The notes below the pieces were generated by a model. The model saw only the letters and a program-made list of their open reading frames with translations. It was not told where the DNA came from and searched no databases. Shown here piece by piece: positions 54,320-62,041 of a stretch of DNA of 64,000 nucleotides. Position 1 is the first letter of the stretch, and each line of letters starts with the position of its first letter. The DNA is taken from NCBI GenBank assembly GCA_002345205.1, contig DDVI01000124.1, positions 40,859 to 104,858 of the forward strand, written 5' to 3'. This DNA comes from Bdellovibrionaceae bacterium UBA2316 (lineage in GTDB: Bacteria > Bdellovibrionota > Bdellovibrionia > Bdellovibrionales > Bdellovibrionaceae). The translations under genes and the position numbers were made by a program.

Positions 54320-55073
54320 TTAATAAAACGCTGGCACTAATCACACGAGCTAGTTCCGGTGGATTATCAAATAAAACACGATGACCGGCCGAAGCGATCA
54401 TTTTGATTCCAATATCTGGATTTTCTTTCAATAAAGCTCTATTCAATTCGATAAATTTTTTATCTTTATCACCAACGACCATGATAATTTTCTTTGGATA
54501 CTTGCGAATCAACAAACGTTTATCAGTTTGTTTAGCTAAAGACCAATTTACCAACGCTTTTGCCAAAAGGTCACGACGATACAGACTACTTTCACGGGCA
54601 GGCTCATTTACGCTACCGCTGAAAACCTCTTGTTCATTCCATTTAGCGACAACTTCGTTCCAATTGTGATTCAAAAACAGCTCGGACCAAAATTGGTCTC
54701 GCGATTCACGCTCAGACTGCTCGTCCTCTTGTGAGGACCTAAAGCCTGGATTAGTAGACACGCAAATAACCCGCTCAAATAAATCCGGTTTTTTTTCAAA
54801 AATATGAAGAGCAAGGCGCCCACCCAACGAATACCCAACTAAAATTTTTCTTGAGCTGGATGTCGTGCTTTCAATAGTATTTACAAATTCGGTAGCGACT
54901 TTTTCAAATGTATTTTTAGGTGATAAATTTGGAAGATTAAAATAATCAAGGGGATGAAAGTTCGGCCCTACGCCCGTTCCTTCTAAATCTGTTTTTATGC
55001 GTCGGATGACCTGGTCCCAATCAGCTGGAATCCCTAAAAATCCGTGCAAGAAAACCAGATCAACCTTTGACAT
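54306..55073 (-). CDS. menH: 2-succinyl-6-hydroxy-2,4-cyclohexadiene-1-carboxylate synthase
   Basis: 255 aa, an alpha/beta hydrolase fold. It removes pyruvate from SEPHCHC in menaquinone synthesis. VFLHGFLGIPADWDQVI, the nucleophile GYSLGGRLALHI, and the His in ASAGHRVLFDNP are the MenH pattern. It overlaps menD by 14 bases, and with menF it forms the menFDH operon. The identification rests on this position as well as sequence. Confidence 0.88.
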   Translation of the reverse strand: MSKVDLVFLHGFLGIPADWDQVIRRIKTDLEGTGVGPNFHPLDYFNLPNLSPKNTFEKVATEFVNTIESTTSSSRKILVGYSLGGRLALHIFEKKPDLFERVICVSTNPGFRSSQEDEQSERESRDQFWSELFLNHNWNEVVAKWNEQEVFSGSVNEPARESSLYRRDLLAKALVNWSLAKQTDKRLLIRKYPKKIIMVVGDKDKKFIELNRALLKENPDIGIKMIASAGHRVLFDNPPELARVISASVLLTKKK

Positions 55074-56631
55074 ATTTGTCCCACTCGTTCCAAAAAAGAT
55101 CCGTTTGTTCTTCTTCCGGATTTACTTCGATAATTCTCTGAACTCCCGAAGTTACTGTTTGTGGAATTTCTGTCCAATTTTCATATTTCCATCCCCACAT
55201 ATCAGCCCAAGGCTTAAATTGAATTTGGTGACGGTTAAGGAAGATATTTTTATTAAAAATACGTTTAAAGATCATTCCACCTTTGTTGTTTATCACAACA
55301 ATATTGATGTCTTCAGCATCGAGCTGATTCGTGATCCACAACGACGGTAAATCGTACATCGCCGTTAAATCACCAACGATCGCCCAATTCCCCTCGCCCT
55401 TTTGGGACCAACCCAAGAAAGTGGATAACTGGCCGTCAATACCATTAGCACCGCGATTACCGACGATATTTTTAGGAATTAAATCTTCATCAGCTGCTAA
55501 ATCCCACATGCGTACCGGTAAACTATTTCCTAAGTACACACGCTTATCTTTCATCAAACGTGAAAGTGAGTGAATCATGGCAGGTTCTGATTTTGGGTAT
55601 TTCTGAAAAAGTCTTAACAATTCACCACGGTTTTTTTTGTCTTTATTCTGATATTCGTTAGGTTGTATTTTTACAGGCTCAATATATACACGAATTAAAT
55701 CATCAATATCCGTGTAATGAGTGATTTCACGGCTTACGCCCGTGAAATGATTAAAGCCAATCGACAACACGGGTAAGTCTTTCCGCTTGTCTTCTAAATC
55801 GCGCCACGTGCGACATGTTGGAACTCCACCAATACGCAAAACTGCGGTACAGATTTTATTATCCAGAAGATAATTTACCATCATTTCACCCGACTGAATC
55901 ATCAAGTCTTTTAGTTCGGGATGATTCTTAATTCCCGAAATACCTTCGGCATAAATCGGTGCCTTTAAAAGCTTAAGAAATGTAAGTACCGATTGCTTTG
56001 ATTTTTCAGGTAACGTACTTAATATAACGATAGGTCGCTGCGCTTCGCAAAACTTTTGAATTTCATCCACCATGTTCAGTGGAAACGTCTCTGGAAACTT
56101 AACTCGCTCCTCAGTCAAAGGCGCATGCAATTCAATGGCTTCTTGATCTATTAACGGTTCCGTAAAACAAATATTTACATGGATCGGTTTACGCCAGCTT
56201 AGCCCCTTCAATGAAAAATGGGTATTCTCTTCGTCCAAATCAAAACAGGCCTCGATGTAATAGGAAAACAAACCCACCTGTTCGATCGTTTGAGGCGATC
56301 CTGTTCCCCGATAGGATTTAGGTCTGTCGGCGGAAATGATAACTAGGGGTAAACTCGAATACGTAGCTTCTACTGCTGCTGGTAAAATTTCGGCAACTGC
56401 GGTTCCGCTCGTTGTAACTACGGCTACTGGTCTACGCGTAGACGCAATTCTTCCCAGAGCAAAAAAGGCGGCGCTACGTTCTTCAAAGAAATGATAAATT
56501 TTGATAAACGGATTTTTATAAAACGTTTCAATTAATGGCGAATTACGAGCTCCTGCACATATGCAAAACTCTCTGACCCCAGTCTTCAACAAGAGGTGAA
56601 TGACTTCAGCTGATAATTTCATGTTGGTCAT
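55060..56631 (-). CDS. menD: SEPHCHC synthase
   Basis: 523 aa, slightly shorter than E. coli MenD (556 aa). Thiamine-diphosphate enzyme that adds the succinyl-semialdehyde unit from 2-oxoglutarate to isochorismate. YHFFEERSAAFFALG has the ThDP catalytic Glu, then TTSGTAVAEILPAAVEA, ISADRPKSYRGTGSPQTIEQ and the C-terminal ThDP motif GDLTAMYDLPSLW with VINNKGG. Starts four bases after menF. Confidence 0.95.
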   Translation of the reverse strand: MTNMKLSAEVIHLLLKTGVREFCICAGARNSPLIETFYKNPFIKIYHFFEERSAAFFALGRIASTRRPVAVVTTSGTAVAEILPAAVEATYSSLPLVIISADRPKSYRGTGSPQTIEQVGLFSYYIEACFDLDEENTHFSLKGLSWRKPIHVNICFTEPLIDQEAIELHAPLTEERVKFPETFPLNMVDEIQKFCEAQRPIVILSTLPEKSKQSVLTFLKLLKAPIYAEGISGIKNHPELKDLMIQSGEMMVNYLLDNKICTAVLRIGGVPTCRTWRDLEDKRKDLPVLSIGFNHFTGVSREITHYTDIDDLIRVYIEPVKIQPNEYQNKDKKNRGELLRLFQKYPKSEPAMIHSLSRLMKDKRVYLGNSLPVRMWDLAADEDLIPKNIVGNRGANGIDGQLSTFLGWSQKGEGNWAIVGDLTAMYDLPSLWITNQLDAEDINIVVINNKGGMIFKRIFNKNIFLNRHQIQFKPWADMWGWKYENWTEIPQTVTSGVQRIIEVNPEEEQTDLFWNEWDKYVKG

Positions 56632-56635
56632 TTTA

Positions 56636-57706
56636 TTAATCCTGAAAAAATATTTTCTTTACAGAATCGATCTTTTTCAAGATTTCTGCAAATTCTTTTT
56701 CAAGTACACTTTCCTGAACGACTCCGCAACCAGCAAATACTTTCACTTTTTGGTCATTCCAGTCCCACTTACGAATTGCGACTAGCAACAAGGCGAAATC
56801 CTTTGTTTCTATGCCCCAAGGCGCGCCAAAGAAGTCACGTTCCGATTGCAAAGGGTATTGACGGAATTTTTCAAAGTAAGCATTTCGCGGATAGATCCCC
56901 AACGCCGGAGTCGGATGTAATTTTTGAATCAAATCATCGTTTGAAAGCGGCTTACTCAGCTTTACGCGAATGTTGGTTTGCAAATGATTGAGGGCCGGAA
57001 ACTCAACCACTCTAGTTTCCTCTGTGTGCACGGAACCAAGCGGTTTTAGAACATGCACAATATCATCGATAACGAATTGGTGCTCTTTTCGCTCTTTAGG
57101 ATCATTTAAAAACTGAGTCGGGTTAACATCTTTGCCTGATGTCCCAGCCAGCGCCATTGTTTTTAGCTCATTGCCATTTTTTTCAAATAGAATTTCCGGT
57201 GTCGCCCCCATGAAGCCTTCGTTCTGAGTCCACTCCCCGTAGGCATACAAGTGCTCGGGTGTTTTCATTAGCCTTTCAAGTAAATGCAGTTTTTGATAGT
57301 CTGAAAGAGCCGCTTGCAGAGTTCCTTCTTGAAGCGCAATTGGAACTACTTTCTTTACTTCGCCCGCCTTAAACGCGTCCTGTGCGAGTTCAAAGGATCT
57401 AGAGAACAGCGCCTTGTCGATATTATGCCAATTGATGATAATTTTTTCTCGATGAGCGTACGTCTCTTGAACCGCATGATCCAAAGTATGTTTAAATTCA
57501 TCTTGGCTCATATCCCATTGATTTTTATAGGTTTTACGTAAGATCTGCGACGATAGATAGTCCGTTCTGATAGTCGTTATTGTACCTGTATCCGCATCTA
57601 ATACGGGCTCAGAAAGAAGCGTCCATTTGCCGTGTCTGCGGACAAAAGCGCCCTGTTTTAAAAAGTTTGTAAATCGTTTTATTTCTATGCTAGATTGCCT
57701 TTTCAC
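56636..57706 (-). CDS. menF: Isochorismate synthase
   Basis: 356 aa from a GTG, shorter than E. coli MenF (431 aa), mainly through a reduced N-terminal half. It has the chorismate-binding motifs LAGTSGKDVNP, KERKEHQFVIDDI, HLQTNIRVKLS, HPTPALGIYPRN, RDFFGAPWG and VFAGCGVVQES. Converts chorismate to isochorismate as the first step towards menaquinone. The role as MenF, not a siderophore or anthranilate enzyme, follows from menD and menH downstream. It is divergent from aroF with only 56 bases between. Confidence 0.93.
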   Translation of the reverse strand: MKRQSSIEIKRFTNFLKQGAFVRRHGKWTLLSEPVLDADTGTITTIRTDYLSSQILRKTYKNQWDMSQDEFKHTLDHAVQETYAHREKIIINWHNIDKALFSRSFELAQDAFKAGEVKKVVPIALQEGTLQAALSDYQKLHLLERLMKTPEHLYAYGEWTQNEGFMGATPEILFEKNGNELKTMALAGTSGKDVNPTQFLNDPKERKEHQFVIDDIVHVLKPLGSVHTEETRVVEFPALNHLQTNIRVKLSKPLSNDDLIQKLHPTPALGIYPRNAYFEKFRQYPLQSERDFFGAPWGIETKDFALLLVAIRKWDWNDQKVKVFAGCGVVQESVLEKEFAEILKKIDSVKKIFFQD

Positions 57707-57762
57707 AAGACTATAACTTAATACAGTCGTTCCAAATGGGATGATGCTAAACTCAAAGAATT

Positions 57763-58572
57763 ATGTCACCAGAAAAACATGTTATTGAAATTCAGACGGG
57801 TTCAAAAAAAATCAAAGTCGGCGACGGCTCTTTTACGGTTATGGCAGGTCCTTGCTCAATCGAAAGCTACCAACAGTTTCTGTCGACAGCTAAGACCGTA
57901 CTTGCAAACGGCGCGACCCTACTTCGCGGCGGTGTTTGGAAACTGCGCACATCATCGAAATCATTCCAAGGCTTAGGCAACGAAGCACTCGACATAGTAC
58001 AAAAAGTAACTCGTGAGCTAGATACGGGCATCACAATCGAAGTAACAGACCCACGTCAAATCGAAGAATTGTATTCTATGGTGTCTATGTTTCAAGTCGG
58101 TTCACGTAATATGCACAACTATGCTTTGTTGAAAGAACTAGCGAAGCAAGACAAACCTGTGCTTTTAAAACGTGGATTTGCTGCCCTAGTTAGCGAATGG
58201 ATTAACGCTGCTGAATATGTTAACCAAGACGGCAATCCAAAAGTTATCTTGTGTGAACGTGGTATCCGCACGTTTGAAACATCAACACGTAATACTTTAG
58301 ATTTGAATTCAGCTATTTATGCGAAGAAAAATACTCCGTATCCGGTTATCATAGACCCTTCACACGGCGTAGGCATTAGCAACCTAGTGCCAGATTTAGC
58401 TCTAGCGGCGACGGCGTTAGGTATTGATGGCTTGATCATGGAAGTTCATCCGAATCCGAAAGAAGCACTGTCAGATGGGATGCAAGCACTGACATTTGAA
58501 AACTTTGAACACTTAATGAACAAAACCACTAAAGTTCTTTCGGCTTTAGATCGTTCCCTACAGAGATTGTAA
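57763..58572 (+). CDS. aroF: 3-deoxy-7-phosphoheptulonate synthase, type I-beta
   Basis: 269 aa. First step of the shikimate pathway (phosphoenolpyruvate + erythrose-4-phosphate). FTVMAGPCSIES has the metal-binding Cys, then LRGGVWKLRTSSKSFQGLG, VGSRNMHNYALLKEL, CERGIRTFETSTRNTLDL and DPSHGVG, as in the AroA(beta)/KDO8P-like class. It lacks the fused chorismate mutase or ferredoxin-like regulatory N-domain of some relatives, so feedback control by those means is not expected. It overlaps ubiE by one base and diverges from menF. Confidence 0.95.
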   Translation: MSPEKHVIEIQTGSKKIKVGDGSFTVMAGPCSIESYQQFLSTAKTVLANGATLLRGGVWKLRTSSKSFQGLGNEALDIVQKVTRELDTGITIEVTDPRQIEELYSMVSMFQVGSRNMHNYALLKELAKQDKPVLLKRGFAALVSEWINAAEYVNQDGNPKVILCERGIRTFETSTRNTLDLNSAIYAKKNTPYPVIIDPSHGVGISNLVPDLALAATALGIDGLIMEVHPNPKEALSDGMQALTFENFEHLMNKTTKVLSALDRSLQRL

Positions 58573-59297
58573 TGAATACTACGACTGGTGTTGACCCGCA
58601 AAAAATCAAATCTATGTTCTCCAAAGTGGCCTCTGGCTATGACAAAGCTAATGATATTTTATCAGCTGGCATCCACCATTTATGGAGAAAGAAACTCGTA
58701 AAATTGAGTGGTGCGAAAGCAGGCGATGCGGTCTTAGACTGCGCAACAGGCACTGGGGATTTAGCTATCGAATTTAAAAAAGCAGTCGGTGTTCCTGGTC
58801 AAGTCACAGGCACAGACTTCTGCAAAGAAATGCTAGACTTTGCTCCGGCTAAGGCGGCGAAGTTAAATTTGCCAATCACATTTGAATTAGCAGACGTAAC
58901 GTCTTTGTCATACGCCAACAATTCATTTGATATCACAAGCATATCATTTGGTATTCGTAACGTAGCCGACCCAGTAAAGGGCATCTCAGAACTGGCGCGC
59001 GTGACAAAACCAGGTGGCAAAGTGTGCGTTTTGGAATTCGGTCAAATTGAAAATCCTGCGCTGAACAAGGCTTACCAGTTCTATTCGACAAAAATTCTTC
59101 CTAAAATTGGTGGCACGATCACGGGCGAAACAGACGCTTATGAATATCTACAAAACTCTTCGGCCCAGTTTCCATGTCGTCAAGATTTTGTAAAGTTAAT
59201 GAACCAAGCTGCGCAATTTTCACACGTAGAATGCGTTCCTGTTAGTTTTGGAATCGCTTATATCTACATCGGCACAAAAAGCACGGCCGCTCTTTAG
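58572..59297 (+). CDS. ubiE: Demethylmenaquinone / ubiquinone C-methyltransferase
   Basis: 241 aa. S-adenosylmethionine-dependent, adds the ring methyl in menaquinone (MenG). It has KVASGYDKANDILSAGIHHLWRKKLV, the SAM motif VLDCATGTGDLAIEF, DFCKEMLDFA and the SISFGIRNVAD signature, then LEFGQIENPALNKAYQFYSTKILPKIGG. Position with aroF and beside menFDH supports menaquinone as the substrate. Start overlaps the aroF stop. Confidence 0.95.
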   Translation: MNTTTGVDPQKIKSMFSKVASGYDKANDILSAGIHHLWRKKLVKLSGAKAGDAVLDCATGTGDLAIEFKKAVGVPGQVTGTDFCKEMLDFAPAKAAKLNLPITFELADVTSLSYANNSFDITSISFGIRNVADPVKGISELARVTKPGGKVCVLEFGQIENPALNKAYQFYSTKILPKIGGTITGETDAYEYLQNSSAQFPCRQDFVKLMNQAAQFSHVECVPVSFGIAYIYIGTKSTAAL

Positions 59298-59344
59298 TCT
59301 TGAAGACGGCCCGGTAAAATAAAATTCACTTATATATCAAACTC

Positions 59345-59385
59345 AATTCCTTATAAAATATAAATATATAATTTTATAAGGAATT
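59345..59385 (+). promoter_or_regulatory. Perfect hairpin enclosing the Shine-Dalgarno of the next gene
   Basis: AATTCCTTATAAAAT (59345-59359) and ATTTTATAAGGAATT (59371-59385) are perfect reverse complements around an 11-base A/T loop. The right arm holds the SD (AAGGA, 59378-59382), five bases before the ATG at 59388, so the ribosome site is wholly paired in the folded RNA. Only two of 15 pairs are GC. It may be a temperature-melted or factor-opened translational switch, or a DNA dyad operator. Confidence 0.7.
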
Positions 59386-59387
59386 CT

Positions 59388-60236
59388 ATGAAACAACGAA
59401 CCACTCGTTTTATTGTTCTGCTTATTTTCATGTTTACTCAATTCACATTTGCTCAAGATAAAAAAACAGGAACTCCAGCTGCTGACGTAGTAAAAAAAGA
59501 AATTCAAAAAACAGAAAGCAAAAAAGCTGAAACGCTAGATCTTGATCCCGACAACGTGGAAGCTCAGTTTTTAAATTCTTTAGATTATCCAGAACTACAA
59601 GTTGTTCCCCGCGCGAGTGAACGCATCCAAATGGATGGAGCCACGGAATCCCATAACGGCTATATGATGTTTTGGCCGTTCCTTGCGTCCTCAGGAACCA
59701 CTATCCTCGTTGCCCTAATGAGCAAAAATAAATTCAAAGCCGGAAAAGAAGAAGATGAATCTTTCCGTCGAGACGCCGATTTCAAAGTTAACGCAGCCGC
59801 CGGTTTATCTGCGGCATGGTTTGGCTTAACGTATTTTGTATCAGCCTCTGAGCCTTACAACTCGGCACTACAAAAAATTAATTCGATAAAAGGTCGCGAT
59901 AAGAAATCGCTTTTACTGCGTGAGCGCCTTGCCGAAGAGGCCATGCAAAAACCAGCAGAGTTAGTCAAAATGCTAGCCTACGCTTCAACAATAACTAATA
60001 TAGTAGCGGCGGCTGGACTAATGGACGTCGTAAGTACTGACTACAATATGTATGCAAGCGTTGCGATCTTGACGGCATTCCTTCCGCTTATCTTCAAAAA
60101 CAAATATGTAGAAAATTATGAAAAACAAATGGAGTACAAACGAAAAATCTATGCACCGGTTGTCTATACGGATATGTACAAAGCAAATTCGTATGCCGAT
60201 TGGTCGCCTCGACTCGTATTGCAGTGGAACTACTAA
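59388..60236 (+). CDS. Inner-membrane protein of unknown function, first gene of a three-gene envelope operon
   Basis: 282 aa. A signal peptide (MKQRTTRFIVLLIFMFTQFTFA) is followed by a charged Lys/Glu-rich stretch and about four hydrophobic segments (near 92-110, 135-152, 196-214 and 217-233). The end, WSPRLVLQWNY, is aromatic. No family is recognised. Its SD is enclosed in the hairpin at 59345-59385. The next gene starts one base after its stop. Confidence 0.78.
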   Translation: MKQRTTRFIVLLIFMFTQFTFAQDKKTGTPAADVVKKEIQKTESKKAETLDLDPDNVEAQFLNSLDYPELQVVPRASERIQMDGATESHNGYMMFWPFLASSGTTILVALMSKNKFKAGKEEDESFRRDADFKVNAAAGLSAAWFGLTYFVSASEPYNSALQKINSIKGRDKKSLLLRERLAEEAMQKPAELVKMLAYASTITNIVAAAGLMDVVSTDYNMYASVAILTAFLPLIFKNKYVENYEKQMEYKRKIYAPVVYTDMYKANSYADWSPRLVLQWNY

Positions 60237-60237
60237 T

Positions 60238-61134
60238 ATGAACAATATGATTGGTGCTTTAATCGCCATTCTTTTTACATTTGGTTTGTCGCATGCAGCG
60301 CCAGATGATGGATTGCTATACGATAAGTTAACCGATCCCCGCTTTTGCGATACAGCGGATGAGTTTAAAAACACATATCAATTTCTAATTAAACAAAACG
60401 ATCTTGGTTTTACAGAGCCTCAAGCCGTTAAGGGTGCGCTGAAAGTAGCCAAGAATTGTACTGGTGCGTACGAACGGTTCTCGCAGGTGTTTCGTGTTTT
60501 ACAGAAGTCTGGCGTCGATAAGAAAAAAACGTTTGAAGTCGCACTCGAATACTCTGGCTTTGATAATGAACGAGCGAAAAATTTCTATGTACTGTTTCAA
60601 AAACTATTTTTAGAGAACTATTTAGATATCGATTTCAGCACGGCTTATCGTATTTCTCATGAACTATCGAAAGACTACAAAGGCGATCCTGCGAAGCTGC
60701 GTGATGACTTTGTTAAAATAGTCAAATACTGCACAGATGAAAAAGAATTTAGTTTAGGAAAACAGCTGTGTATGGATTTAGCGTTACGATTGACCAAGTA
60801 TACTGAGTTATATCCGAATGGCCTGTACGATGAGTTTAGAAAATTCATGGTCTATATCCAAACGAACAAGCATTTAGGTTTCAACTTAAGAGAAGCTCTG
60901 AATTTATCAATTCGCGTTTTATCAAAAGGACCAAAAGCGTCCAGAAATTTCAGACAGACAATTGATTTCGCTCTGAATAAAGGCGAAAAATTAAATCTCC
61001 CTGAACTTCAAGCGTTTCAATTAGCGCTGATTATTTCTGATTACTCATTCGATCCAACTAAAAAGAAACCGGACGAACCCGCTCTAGCAGCCGATGCAAA
61101 ATCCGAAAAAAAAGATGATAAAAAGCTTAAATAA
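60238..61134 (+). CDS. Exported protein of unknown function
   Basis: 298 aa from the ATG at 60238; a longer in-frame ATG at 60118 lies inside the preceding gene. Signal peptide (cleavage probably after SHA), then a largely helical domain with repeated short helices such as VDKKKTFEVALEYSGFDNERAKNFYVLFQKLF and FNLREALNLSIRVLSKG. The first third has two Cys and the middle two more (YCTDEKEF, KQLCMDL). It ends in a Lys/Asp/Glu-rich tail (KSEKKDDKKLK). Middle gene of the three-gene operon; its end overlaps the next start. Confidence 0.78.
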   Translation: MNNMIGALIAILFTFGLSHAAPDDGLLYDKLTDPRFCDTADEFKNTYQFLIKQNDLGFTEPQAVKGALKVAKNCTGAYERFSQVFRVLQKSGVDKKKTFEVALEYSGFDNERAKNFYVLFQKLFLENYLDIDFSTAYRISHELSKDYKGDPAKLRDDFVKIVKYCTDEKEFSLGKQLCMDLALRLTKYTELYPNGLYDEFRKFMVYIQTNKHLGFNLREALNLSIRVLSKGPKASRNFRQTIDFALNKGEKLNLPELQAFQLALIISDYSFDPTKKKPDEPALAADAKSEKKDDKKLK

Positions 61135-62041
61135 ATTTCTCTTATTTTTGGTCACGCTGACGCTGACTCAAGTTCATGCTCAGTCTAAAGGTGCTGATTT
61201 AAAGCGCCTCTCTTCCGTTGAACTGCAGTGGGAAGATACGCCTGGTGCCTTCATGTACGAGGTCGAAATTTTTAACTCTAAGAACAAGCGACTTAAAAAA
61301 TTTGTTTCTAAAACAAGCTTATTCAAATTTAAGTCTACCTCTGGAAAAATTAAAATTCGCGGACGCATTCTCGATGCCTATGGAAAGAAAGGCCTATGGA
61401 GCGAAATCATCGAAACGACGGTTCCACCAGAAGATATCAAATTCCCGCAAGGCGATACGAAGCCCATCGAAGCCAAAGCTAATAACACGACATTAAAGGG
61501 AAACGTAAAGCTCGATTGGCCTGAAGGTATTCAAGCGAAACAATACGCAGTCAAAGTTTACGATAAAGACAACAAGGTAGTTCTAGAAAAAACGGTGTCG
61601 ACCCTCTTTGTAAATTTTGATTTGGATATCGGAACATACCAATACTCTATCACCCCAATCGGAAACGATTTTATACTGGGAAAAGAAATCATGTCCCCAA
61701 GAAAAATCGAAATCGGTTCCGCACAACTACCGGACGAGCGATTCGAAGTGGTACGTGGACCCAACAATAATATACAAATTAAAATGCCGAAAAAACCAGG
61801 TTTAGAAATATATGGTGAACTTGAATATGCCCATCATATGGCGGAAGATTGGGCGCCAGTTTTGGAATATAAGCCATTTACTGAAGCTGTATGGTCACCA
61901 GAGACGAAACTAAAACCAGGTCGTTACAGAGTAGGGTTTTGGGTCAGACGCACCGGCTGGGTTGACTCTGGCAAATTCAAGCATGAATTTGTAATCAAAC
62001 CAACCGAAGCCGAAATTGCCGATACTACCTCGCAGCCGTAA
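61115..62041 (+). CDS. Exported protein with fibronectin-III-like repeats
   Basis: 308 aa from the ATG at 61115; an upstream in-frame ATG at 61094 is less likely. Signal peptide (cleavage probably after VHA), then FN3-like beta segments: VELQWEDTPGAFMYEVEIFN...SKTSLFKF, a second GNVKLDWPEGIQAKQYAVKVYDKDNK, and a third near 250-290 (SPETKLKPGRYRVGFWVRRTGWVDS). Such domains bind proteins or sugars at the cell surface. Third gene of the operon; 17 bases overlap the end of the convergent gene. Confidence 0.82.
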   Translation: MIKSLNKFLLFLVTLTLTQVHAQSKGADLKRLSSVELQWEDTPGAFMYEVEIFNSKNKRLKKFVSKTSLFKFKSTSGKIKIRGRILDAYGKKGLWSEIIETTVPPEDIKFPQGDTKPIEAKANNTTLKGNVKLDWPEGIQAKQYAVKVYDKDNKVVLEKTVSTLFVNFDLDIGTYQYSITPIGNDFILGKEIMSPRKIEIGSAQLPDERFEVVRGPNNNIQIKMPKKPGLEIYGELEYAHHMAEDWAPVLEYKPFTEAVWSPETKLKPGRYRVGFWVRRTGWVDSGKFKHEFVIKPTEAEIADTTSQP

